This document shows, piece after piece, positions 49,333-59,486 of a DNA stretch of 64,000 bases; within the stretch, counting starts at the first letter, position 1; each line of letters begins with the position of its first letter. Origin of the DNA: Sphaerulina vaccinii (Eukaryota; Ascomycota; Dothideomycetes; Mycosphaerellales; Mycosphaerellaceae); the NCBI GenBank assembly GCA_022570795.1, contig JAKUDP010000001.1:2170001-2234000 (forward strand), written 5' to 3'. The position numbers were made by a program, and so were the translations under genes. Below the pieces are notes generated by a model. It was not told the DNA's origin, did no database searches, and saw nothing but the letters and a program-made list of their open reading frames with translations.

Positions 49333-50712
49333 ATGGACTCGTCAGACGAGAAGGCAGCCGAAGCGAGAAGAGCCGCACAGACGTCACCAGACGATGTCTT
49401 CGCCGATGCGCCCACTCACGGCAATCCAGGCACGACTGCACGAAACGAAGGCAACCAGGCCAGTACAATTGAAGACCCCGAGAAGGATGCGCTTCGCAAA
49501 GAGATTCAGAACAAGCACCTCAGCCTTGCATCTGAGGCTGATGCTCGAAAGAGAGAGTCCATAGAAACTCCACCACGCTGGTCAACAGTGCTGTCCGACT
49601 CTGATGCAGCGAGCGAGCATACTATACAAGGCACGCCAGTTGCAGAGCTGGACGGCGCACTACCAGCGACGAGAAGTCGGGTTACTTTGCAAGTGCCTGA
49701 AGGCGAGCATGATGGTGGAGATGGTCCACAGAGGCCGACACATTCCAGAGGCGCCAGTCGCGGAGGCCAGAGTGCGGCTGGTGTGACTATCGCTTCCTCA
49801 AGAAGAAGTCTTCCATCGCTTCGGAGACGAGAGACGAAGCTGATGCAGAAAAAGGCTCATCCTTGGCAGCATCTGGGTAAGAACATCTGCGCGTCACTTA
49901 TGTCTTGAACTCATTACTGACCAACATGTGCAGGTATTACGCTCGGCCTCCCCATGGTACTTCTCTTCGATCTCGTCGTACCATGCATAACATACTACGT
50001 CTGGTATGATATCCACGGCACATCCACACTCAAATATGATAAAGGGATTCTTGGTGGTGCAGTTGCCTGCTTCGGTTTCGGAGAACTCTGGATTCTAGCA
50101 GCTCGAGTCTGGCGACTCTTCTTTCGACAAGAAGAATGCGCACCACTGCTGTCTCGAAGTCGATGGGAACTGGATGCCACATCATGGGTTTACGGAGTCG
50201 CTGTCCTCCTAGCACTCATACCATTCGTGATCGGGTCCGAGCTGGAAATCCCAGAACTGTACCTCTACTCGCCATGCTTCATCTTCATCTTTCTGGGATT
50301 CTTGATGTTCGTGACTACAGTCACACCATTCAAGCTTCCTATTGGGATCAATTCGCATGAGCGCGGTACCAAGATTCGGCCATTCATCTACTATGCTGCC
50401 GAAGACTTCATCGCTGTCGATGGATTGCAGGATAGAGAGTTCCGTGTGCGATACAATGAACGCTATGAGAGCAATAAGATGTTCCGACGCTTCTTCTTCA
50501 ACCTGACGCTGTTCTGGTTGCTTGGAGTGTTGGTCTATATCGGGTGTGCATCGGCCATCATCTGGACATTGGCATTCAATCATGCCTTTGGCCTGGTTTT
50601 CGGCATCCTGTTCGCATGGATAGGGGTTTGGGCAGGATCGACGTATTTATGGGTCAAATATGAGATGAGAAGAGAGGCCAGAGCTTACGAGGAGGGAGAG
50701 ATTGTTGCATGA
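49333..50712 (+). CDS. Fungal multi-pass membrane protein, unknown function
   Basis: Exons 49333-49876 and 49934-50712 (57-bp intron), 440 residues from ATG 49333 (MDSSDEKAAEARRAAQ). The first 180 residues are hydrophilic, rich in Ser, Arg and Glu. The second exon encodes about six membrane helices (LGLPMVLLFDLVVPCITYYV, WVYGVAVLLALIPFVIGSEL, FIFIFLGFLMFVTTVTPF, LFWLLGVLVYIGCASAIIW, FGLVFGILFAWIGVWAGS). A conserved-looking cytosolic loop (FIYYAAEDFIAVDGLQDREF) lies between helices. Widely seen in filamentous fungi as uncharacterised; I cannot assign a transport class. Confidence 0.75.
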
Positions 50713-51610
50713 GCCTTGAGGCCGAGGTGTTGATCGAGCCAGTGAGCTTCTGGCGATAGTGGTAAAGGCCTGTCAGCGTGCGCGTGGTGATGGATAGATA
50801 GTGGAAGTTGACGATGATAATCATATCAGAAAACATGGCTATGCGTGTCCAAAGTGCGTGGATATACCCTCGAGTCAAATAGAGCCGACGAACATCCTCA
50901 TATCACGTGGAGCTCGACATCATTGTCCCGCTGCTGCCCGCGCCCAAACTCTATCACAGGTTCCCTGAGTGGCAGGAAAGTCATCGAAAAAGTTGTTTGC
51001 GCACCAAAGAAAGTCGCTCTGTCTATCTTATGTACACTGATGGTCACTGACGTTACACGGACTCCACTACTGCGACTATCGCGCGACAACAAAGACCTCA
51101 CCACGATGGCTCTACTTCTACTTATCACTTGATCGTTTCCTGCACCTCGACAGAATTGGAATGGCATCACAGGGAACCAACATTTCCTATCGTATCTTCC
51201 ATATCTCTGAACCAGCGAGCTCCTCGTAAGACTCTGCTTCTGATCTTCACAAGCAAGCCACCATACCGGACGATTAGAGTGTCTGTTCTTTGTTGCATTA
51301 CCGAGAAGTGGAGCAGCGCCCGCAGTGATCAAGAACCCTTTGGAGTGAAGTTGATGTCAATAAACAACTTCGGCCCCATACTCAGACATTAGATACTTGT
51401 CTAGCACGTTGTTGAGTGAGGAGAGGAAAGGGTATGTACCTGTCACCTGCTCCTTCGTCGTCGATCCCACGAATACGCACGCCATAATAGGCGATCTGTA
51501 CCATGATATGTCGTGACTGACTCGTTGGCATAGAAAAAGCACCTCGAGAGAAACACAATAGGCACAAACCACAACCACTTTTCAAAGCGTCTGCAAATCC
51601 TTCATCCACC
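50713..51610. other. Intergenic, about 0.9 kb
   Basis: Upstream region of the GNAT gene. Only short frames; no feature recognised. Confidence 0.4.
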
Positions 51611-52384
51611 ATGGGAGCATCCGAGTTTGTCGACCTGGTCAAGCCACTGCACGATCGATTAAAACACTACGACGCTACCAAATCGCCCACGAACCAACCA
51701 GACAACGATGCCGTCCGCGAAGCAGATCCTGCCAGAGCTGTACCGCAAAGCTTCCTAGATGCCATGATCGTGCGAGAAAAGGTCTACGTCGAAGAGCAGA
51801 AAGTCCCATTAGAGAACGAGCTAGACGAAGACGATGCGAAGTCCTTTCACTGGGTGGTATACGCATCCATGCCTATCAAAGCGACAAACAGTGAAGGAGG
51901 AGCAGAACGAAAAGGAAGCGGGAGTACAAAGATACCTATTGGAACGATTCGTCTAGTGCCTCCACCACACGCGCCGCATGCTGGGAGCCACGACGATGAT
52001 AGCAAAGAAGGACATGAGCCGGCAGAGCCCTATATCAAACTTGGGAGGTTAGCTGTCATACCTGAGTTCAGGAAAGCGGGAATATCGAAGCTGTTGATTG
52101 AGACTGCGTTGTCTTATGCAAAGGCTCATCCTTATGAGGTTGGTCCTTTACTGGATCCTGCTTCGATGGAAGCTTTGAAGAAAGGACTTGGAGTTAGTTG
52201 GAAAGGTTTGGTGCTTATACATGCGCAAGTGGGAGTGCAGAAGGTTTGGAAGAAGTATGGCTTCGAGCTGGATGAGAGTATGGGCACATGGGATGAAGAG
52301 GGTATTGATCATGTGGCTATGTGGAGGCGTGTGTCAGTAGACCAGGGCAGGAGGGCGTCGAAGATATGGTTGACTAGCCCGTGA
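51611..52384 (+). CDS. GNAT-family N-acetyltransferase
   Basis: A single exon of 257 residues from ATG 51611. Conserved GNAT parts are visible: MIVREKVYVEEQKVPLENEL with HWVVYA (first strands), IGTIRLVPPP, then YIKLGRLAVIPEFRKAGISK, the acetyl-CoA pyrophosphate loop (R-K-A-G-I-S) and helix LLIETALSYAKA, and the end HAQVGVQKVWKKYGFELDE. The N-terminal text resembles the ElaA-like branch. Small-molecule or protein substrate unknown. A low-complexity insert (residues about 100-135) is rich in Gly, Ser and His. Confidence 0.88.
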   Translation: MGASEFVDLVKPLHDRLKHYDATKSPTNQPDNDAVREADPARAVPQSFLDAMIVREKVYVEEQKVPLENELDEDDAKSFHWVVYASMPIKATNSEGGAERKGSGSTKIPIGTIRLVPPPHAPHAGSHDDDSKEGHEPAEPYIKLGRLAVIPEFRKAGISKLLIETALSYAKAHPYEVGPLLDPASMEALKKGLGVSWKGLVLIHAQVGVQKVWKKYGFELDESMGTWDEEGIDHVAMWRRVSVDQGRRASKIWLTSP

Positions 52385-52786
52385 GACTAGAAGATGAGTT
52401 CAAGTTGGAGGAAGGCGTTCGTGGGATATACCCGGATAGATTCGATAGAGAAGGAGTACTGCACTCATGTCATTCAGCATGCTGCCCTATACTGATCTCA
52501 ATATGCGGTGACTGAAAAGAGTGGTTGAACTCGAGCTCGCTGACGATGCCAAGCATGTTGCCAGAAGTTACACCTTCACTTTGCGCCTTCCTGCGACTTC
52601 TTCTTGCATGTGATCATCGAAATCTGTCTAACAAATCCGATAGCTTGTCCTGCAGCCAATTATGTGAACCATCATACAGTCTTTTCCGTCAACCAAGAAA
52701 ACGGGCCGCCATATAATCTAGATGCAGAAAAACTGAAGAACACCTAACAGCGCCTCACTGTGCGACTGGCCATCAGTACAACCATC
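52385..52786. other. Intergenic
   Basis: Between two plus-strand genes; nothing recognised. Confidence 0.4.
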
Positions 52787-53749
52787 ATGTCGTCTCTTAT
52801 GCGACTAATGAACAGGCTTCTGCCATTTGCGACGCCTGGAACACCTCTGTATCAAGACGTGGTACATCTCGGCGTACTCGCTGTGCTTCTATACTTTGCG
52901 CCACGAATCCAACAACATCTTCAGCAACGGAGACAAGTCGAGACAGAACAAGAGGGCCAAGAACTTCAAGATGAGCCTGCGATACCAGAGCAAGGCAATG
53001 GTTTCCAGCGTGCCGCGGACGATCCGGAGGCACCGGAGAACCAACAGAACAACAACGCAGGCCAGCATTTTAATGGCGGAAGAGACCAAGACGATGAGAT
53101 GCCACCTCTGAGGCATAATATACCTGCCGACGCACCAGTCGAAGCAGGCCCAGCCAATCCTGCTGCTCGCGTTCCGCCACAGCAGAGAAACATAGGTGCC
53201 AAGAAAGCAAAATCTCTGGCCAAAAAGGACCAACGACGGGCATATCACGAATTTCAACGCTCGCAAGGTGATGCCCAACGTGCAAAGGACGCAGAATTCG
53301 CTGCAGAGCGGGAAGCTGAACAAGCTGCGGAGCTAGCCAGACGGAAAGCTAAGGAAGCCAAACTTGAGGAGAAGAAAGCTAAAGAACGAGAGAAGCGAAG
53401 GGAGCAGGAAAGAAGGGAGCGAGAAGAGGAGATTGAAAGGAGAGAAAGAGCTGTAAGCACTGTGAGGCAACGACTTGACGAGGATAGGATGTGTAATTTG
53501 TTCGATGTGGCGAGAGTGGTAGGAGGTGACTATGATGATGTTTCACTTGAGAAGATCTTGAACGCAGCGGGAGTCCTTGGAAAGGGCTCAGATGGCACAG
53601 TCACGATGGTTACTAGCACTGGATGGATCGCAAGAGTGCGCAAGGAGGATATGAGACGTGCGTATGAGAAGGCATCAACGCTTACGGGAGATGTCAGCTA
53701 CGACCAGCTGGGTAACATACTACAAGAGGTGTTGAAAGAAGAAGATTGA
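52787..53749 (+). CDS. Membrane-anchored coiled-coil protein, possibly DDRGK/UFBP1-like
   Basis: A single exon of 320 residues from ATG 52787. Near the N-terminus is one hydrophobic segment (VVHLGVLAVLLYFAP). A Gln/Asn/Pro-rich linker follows, then a long Lys/Glu/Arg-rich helix (residues about 140-225, EKKAKEREKRREQERRERE) and a compact C-terminal domain (DVARVVGGDYDDVSLEKILN, TVTMVTSTGWIARVRKEDMR). The order anchor, charged helix, winged-helix-like end is that of DDRGK1/UFBP1, the ER adaptor of ufmylation. However the DDRGK signature itself is not visible, so this is a structural guess. Confidence 0.6.
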   Translation: MSSLMRLMNRLLPFATPGTPLYQDVVHLGVLAVLLYFAPRIQQHLQQRRQVETEQEGQELQDEPAIPEQGNGFQRAADDPEAPENQQNNNAGQHFNGGRDQDDEMPPLRHNIPADAPVEAGPANPAARVPPQQRNIGAKKAKSLAKKDQRRAYHEFQRSQGDAQRAKDAEFAAEREAEQAAELARRKAKEAKLEEKKAKEREKRREQERREREEEIERRERAVSTVRQRLDEDRMCNLFDVARVVGGDYDDVSLEKILNAAGVLGKGSDGTVTMVTSTGWIARVRKEDMRRAYEKASTLTGDVSYDQLGNILQEVLKEED

Positions 53750-53829
53750 TTTACTGGACCTAAATGGCGCATACTGCACTACGCCTACGATGCTGCGGAA
53801 GAAGACCACCTACCACATTTCCACCACAC

Positions 53830-54894
53830 CTACTGCTCTCTTCGCCCATACGAGTCGATGATCTGGCTAGCCACAGTACCGGGATAGTTCCACTCATCAT
53901 CATCCTCTTCATCGCCACGAGAGTATACCGATGAAGGAATTGGAGCGCGGCTGGCTTGCTGTGGTATGCGAGGCTGCCTGCGACTCTCATAGGAGACACT
54001 AGGAGAGATCTCGGACTGGCGATAGTGCTCCCAGTTGTCCATTGGCGAATAGACCGAAGACGCATGTCGAGGAGCCTGTGGAGTCTGAAGAAACCGTGGA
54101 GGAGGTGTAGCAGTGCCGTGCTCATCCGAGAACGGGCTCGCTGAGGACGCAGCATCGCGATGAGCGTGCGCTGTGCTGTCAGTGTAAGCCGTAGACTGTG
54201 GAGTGGTGTATGACCATTGGTGGCCAGTATCGGCCGCAGTCTCCATATACTGATCAACGTGCGTTCTGGCCCTCTCTTGTTCCGCATGTCTCTGCCAACG
54301 ATACATGTCGACCGCCAAACTCCACATGGGCTTGACGACTTCGGAAAGGGGTTTGTCATCAGAATCGACAACAGCTCGATACCACTCTTCCATCCACATG
54401 ATGCGCTTGGATACCTTCCAAAGCTTTTTCGAGATAGAAGAAATGACAAGGCCTCCCAGAGTAGCTAGAGTCTCTTCATCGTCAGCAATACTAGCAAGTG
54501 TACATGCTGCGCAGTTCTTTTCGTCTTTCCCATCATCAACAAAGTCAGCCGAGATCCTCCCATAGCTAACATCCAATTTCGTGGCAAAGTACTTACTCGG
54601 CGTGCCCCAGTTCACACTCATATCAGTCAAGACTCTAATCTCCTTATCGCCATAATTGCGACGTCTGAGTGACTCGAGAGAAACGACATCTCGAAGATAG
54701 TAGAGAATACTATCAATGATCAAAGCATTGAGCTTCTTATGCATAGAGCAGAGTGTCGAGTTCATTTTAGGATATACGCAGCGCAAATGAGCTGGCAGAG
54801 CAGATATTCTGTTCCGCACATCTGTCTCGTAAGCGGCTTGAGCGGAAGTTTGGAAAGCTGGAGCGTGGCGGAATATGGGAGCGAGGAGGCGCAT
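53830..54894 (-). CDS. Unknown protein, 354 residues
   Basis: A single exon from ATG 54894. The first 200 residues look globular (LNALIIDSILYYLRDVVSLE, YFATKLDVSYGRISADFVDD, a CAAC pair, IMWMEEWYRAVVDSDDKPLS). The last 150 are Ser/Pro/Tyr-rich and probably disordered. Family not recognised; no signal peptide or membrane helix. It converges with the coiled-coil gene, with 80 bases between the stops. Confidence 0.65.
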   Translation of the reverse strand: MRLLAPIFRHAPAFQTSAQAAYETDVRNRISALPAHLRCVYPKMNSTLCSMHKKLNALIIDSILYYLRDVVSLESLRRRNYGDKEIRVLTDMSVNWGTPSKYFATKLDVSYGRISADFVDDGKDEKNCAACTLASIADDEETLATLGGLVISSISKKLWKVSKRIMWMEEWYRAVVDSDDKPLSEVVKPMWSLAVDMYRWQRHAEQERARTHVDQYMETAADTGHQWSYTTPQSTAYTDSTAHAHRDAASSASPFSDEHGTATPPPRFLQTPQAPRHASSVYSPMDNWEHYRQSEISPSVSYESRRQPRIPQQASRAPIPSSVYSRGDEEDDDEWNYPGTVASQIIDSYGRREQ

Positions 54895-55414
54895 GTCTGC
54901 TGCTGTGAGATCACTGTGTGGAAGTGGGCGAGATGGTGGCGCGGCCGGCGCGACTTGGAAGACTCGTGGGAAGACATGCTTGATGTGCTTGACGTGAGTG
55001 TCAGTAAGAGTTGGGCTATAAAGTACTTGTAGTTTGAAAGTGCGTCGTGTTGTTTCGTATCTTGAGTGAGTGAAGAAGACGACTGCCTGCAGAAGTCTCA
55101 GATATTGTGTAGGTCAAGTGAGTCGTTGTCTTGACTGGGAGCGAGTCGAATGTGAAAGACGTCTGACATGATATATTGCTAGTCATTATGCGCGTACAAT
55201 CCATTATGGCCTATTGAAAGGCGCTTTGTGAGCCAGCCTGGACCTGGCTTTGTCTTCTTTGTTCCTCTCTGTTCTCAAACGACAATGCCAGTCCGTAACA
55301 CGTAACATGCTGCCAGTATTGATATGGTAAGCCACTCTACGCCACCTGAAACAACGTGCTCGAACGCTAGATATGTATTGAACATGTGGATCGACTCAAG
55401 CTACAATGCACGCC
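54895..55414. other. Intergenic
   Basis: Promoter of the 354-residue gene and 3' flank of the PHD gene; nothing recognised. Confidence 0.4.
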
Positions 55415-57679
55415 TCAGCGCCTGCGATTGCTGACTTGTAGTCTTGTTGTGGGTTTGGTGCACAGCCAGCACGTGAATTTGGGCGGATGCACAGTGCCTG
55501 GACCGATGCCTACGCAAGCAGAGTGAAGAAACTGAGTGCACGAACTGCACTGGATCATCTGCTCGCTGCTCAGCGCGTTTGTCGAAGAGCACACGCAGCG
55601 CACTTGCTGGCGTGGTTGCTGGCGAGGACCAGGCTGTGAGAAGTGCATCTCCGAGAATTGTGGCGGGTGAGTAGGAGAGATGCTCTGCTGGTGCTCTAAG
55701 GACATCATACTCCAGCGCCTGTTGTGGGCATCAAGCTCGAAGGATCCGCGTGAAGATAGTGTGAGACCGCGATTGAAGTCTTCAGATCCGATGACCGACT
55801 GCCGACGATCTTGGGAGATGTCCATAGGCGCCGTGTCGATTGATGAGGCACTGGAGCTCGTCACCCGTCTCTGTCCATTCTGGCTAGGAGTCCGCTTTCG
55901 TAAGCTGTTGCCTCGACGCAATTGAGCTGCAGCTGAGATTGCTGCGCGGGAAGGTGTCACTTTCAGCGACGCGGCTGAAGAGGTACGCGCGATGCTGAGG
56001 CCATCCAGACTTTCGGTGGAGGAGTCCAGCTTCGCAACCTTTGGAAGCCTCTCCTGGCCCCTCGAGAAGCTGAAGGAAGCACTCCTGCTGGGTGTGCTTT
56101 CGTCCTCGTCAAACTCCTCGTCGCTCGAATCACTGTCATAGAGACCAGGATACCGTTCCCGCATAGCCCTGGTGGGACTGGTGTCGCGTGGTACCTCTGT
56201 TCTCACTGCATGTGCGCGACCTGACTCATCAACAGTCAAGATCACGCTTGGCGGTCTCGTCTTCCTGCTTTCAGAAATAGAGCCCAGGTTTGGTTTGCCA
56301 ACTCGCTTCAGAGGCGATGCTGTTCGTGGAACTTGCAGTACGCTGCTTCGTCGGCTCAGCGAATCGATACCGGTGAAGGTCTGCGAGGGTTGAGTCCTTG
56401 CTGTACCAGTCGTGTTACTCCGCTGCAGCGAAGGGCGTGAAGACGCAGTAGCTGATGATGTCGTCGAGGCGGCCGAGCTGGATGTCATGATCGTGTCAGT
56501 TCGCTTGTGCTCAGTAGCCTTCTTCTTGTCTACATTCCCACTATCTTTTCTGTTCGTGGCAGGCTTTATAGCACTCTCCTTCAACTTAGGCTGTCGGCTG
56601 CTTGGACGCTCGACCGGCTGCTGCGGAGGCGGTTGTACTGGCGAACTATACACTAGCGATGGATCCACGCTTGTGGCAGTCATGGGAGGGACTTGGCTGT
56701 GGCTGAGATGAACTGCAGATGCGGGTCGCTGCACAGCGGCATGAACTGGAAAACTGTTCATAGCAGGGGTGTTGAAGGCTGTAGATGGGGCCGCAGTTTG
56801 CTGTAGTGGTGCTTGTGACCACTGCATAGTAGACAAAGACGGTGTTGGTGCAAACGGATCATCCAACCTGGGCTGTTGCTGATGGAAGGCCACTGGACTG
56901 GTGGTATGGTCCCATAAGAGCTGAGTTTGCGGCATCACTGGCGCAGATGCTGGCCCAAAGTTGCCGAACTGATACATGTCAGGCGAGAACTGCATCTGAG
57001 GATGTTGCATTGGTGTGTGCATAGCAACATGGGAATTGGGCGTCTGCTGTGGGCCAACTTGGGGACTTGCAAAACGGCGTGATGCGATCGTTGATGGGGT
57101 CCCGAAAGCAACCTGCTGCATCTGAGGCTTCTTGACAGAAGAACCTCGAGTCGGTGGCGGCGTCTGCATCTGCATCTGCATGGTATCGTATGGCATGGCT
57201 GATGCTAGGTACGGCTGTGCTGTCTGCGGTCGAGAAGTGTCGTACATTGGACTCATCGTGGAGTTCTGGAATGGAGCAGGGTTTGGGGGCGCCATAGCTG
57301 GTCCAGGCTGTTGTTGTCCACTCATTCCCATCTGAGCATAGTAATTGGCATTGCTCTGCATTTCCGCAGAGGTTTGTGGTCTCTGCACGGCAGCCATGTT
57401 GGGGAACTCTGGCTGTCGAGGTGTATAGCTCGGCATCTGAGGTGTAGCGAAGGCATCGTGGAAGTGTGATGGGAAGGCTGCAGTCTTGGGCGTTTGGTAG
57501 ACATTATTGTTGGGAGTAATGTAGGAGGCATTCGCATTCGTGGGAGTTGCTGGGAAGTTCCAATCGACAGCACTGCGTCAAGGTCAGTCAGTATGAGCAT
57601 GCTTCTCACGATGAGACCACAAAATGTCCGCGGTCTTCACACATGAAGCTCACCCATTGTATGCTTGATCGAACTCCAT
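55415..57679 (-). CDS. PHD-finger protein with long disordered region
   Basis: Exons 57654-57679 and 55415-57572 (81-bp intron), 727 residues from ATG 57679 (MEFDQAYNG). Most of the protein is disordered: Gln/Pro/Met-rich at first (MQMQMQTPPPT), then Ser/Arg-rich with basic patches. The last 55 residues form a PHD finger: RCVCSSTNALSSEQMIQC, SSCTQFLHSACVGI, FTCWLC, with the C4HC3 ligands present (first pair CxC). PHD fingers read histone tails, so a nuclear chromatin role is likely. The extreme C-terminus is basic (VSNRRR). The 26-base first exon would be missed by length-based prediction. Confidence 0.85.
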
Positions 57680-59486
57680 CGCCCACGGCACCCTCTTGGT
57701 TTCGCCCTGGCAGCGTTTTGCAATCCCTTGATAGGCTTTCGACTCTTGTCCCGGATTTCAATTCATCGTACTTCGCAGAATTCGTCGAGCGATGAGCGAC
57801 CGGTGTGGTGACGGGCCGGCGAGTGGGTTTCGTATGGCGGTTTGATCAGTCAATGGGCGGTGGTATAGCAGAAACTGATCAGGTCGTAGACAGGATTCTT
57901 CACAACGAAATTGTCACAATCCTCAGCACGGTAGACTCTCCCACACGGCACAGGCCGACCAAGGCAGTGCGCAGTAGTGGGCTGCTACTACTACTGGCGT
58001 GAGGTGTGCGGTAGACTCTCCTGGCAAACGAGTCCGGGAGACGCGTGCAGTAGTGAATATCCAAGGCTGCCACTGACTGCAGGTACCTTAATTGCAGGGA
58101 ATGGCTCGCCGACGGCAGTGCATCATTGGCAGACGAGCTCAGAGACGGCTACGGTGCCGAGCAAGGCACTGGCTGACATGCAGGCCCAGCATGGCAAAAA
58201 GGCATTCCTCGGTGTAGGCCAGAGCCAAAGCCCAGTGCCAGTGCCTCCTCTCACGTTGGCGTGGAGATTGATAGAGCTCTCCCGATAGCCAAGCGGGAAT
58301 GTCTGGCCTCCAATCACTGTGGTACCACAAAACCAGAGCTGCTTCCTTCCGGCAACTCCTTATGCACAGTACGAGCGGACATGCGATCTGGCGATTTGTT
58401 GCAAGCTGCCGTGGCCTTCCTGGCATGCATATGCACATTCGACAACCCACCGCCAGCCGGACCCTCTTCTCGTGCTCTGCAAGCCTGTCGTTCTAGTCCA
58501 AGCTGAGATCGGCGCTATCTTCACATGAGTCAAGCTTTGGCTAATCACCAGCCAGACTAGGTGTCTTGTAGGGCTCGTCTGCGGTCTCCTCTCCGCCATT
58601 GCGAAGGACGGCTCTTCATGGAAGAGCAGCCATGGATCTTGTCTTCTCCTGAACTACAGCAGCACAGAGGCTACGGTATGGTCGAACCACTTCCAACATT
58701 GCACCACATATGGACGTATGGATCAGGTCGATCGCACTTAAGCTCCTTGCAAGTTATCCTTCCCGAAAAACCGGTAACACGTTGCGAATAAGGTAGGATC
58801 CGAGCTCTACCATCTGGGCGACTAGTCGATTACTGGTGATTGCGTGCTGCACGATGCAAGGTACACATGGTCAACCACGAAGTTGTAAAATGATGATGGC
58901 TCCTCTCTCGAGCATAAGCGTCAAAATCGCTTGTCGCACAGAGGTGAGCGGTCTCGGCCGCCTTTGCAACTTGAGTGACGAGTGACAAGTGACAGCTATA
59001 ATCCTGGCCGCCACTTTTAGAAAACAGGTCACAATCCATCTCTCTACCGAGATGAACAAGGAGTTACGATCGGAAAGTATACTGGAAAGTAGATCTTAGC
59101 CCCACTGATACTTATCGCCTTCTGTGAGCGACCTCAGCAGGACAGGACTCGCAGGCAAAAGCATCCTTGACGGCCGACTTCTGCGCAAAGGTTGATGAGG
59201 TCGGAGATGCATGCTGCATCCTGCATTGTCAACTGTCAAACTCGTCCCAGGACGCAGCGACGGTGCTTCCTGTCGAGTCAGATATGTCCGAGGTTTCAAC
59301 TGCAACAACGAAATGCCTCTGCGCAAGGCTGCATACTCGACTTCGAAGGCCAACGTGTGCTGCTGACAACCTGGCCCTTAAGCACCGGCAGAGTATCCGT
59401 CAATCGACGATAGACTCTCATATACCTTCGATGGCATAGTAATCACCAATTGGCGTTATATTGCTACTTTTTTTTGCAGCACCGCA
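57680..59486. other. Intergenic, about 1.8 kb
   Basis: The longest empty stretch. It contains the promoter of the PHD gene and the 3' flank of the MFS gene. Several overlapping frames near 58261-58528 occur on both strands without protein character; no RNA gene, repeat or element ends were recognised. A T-run lies at 59467-59475 near the end of the MFS gene. Confidence 0.4.
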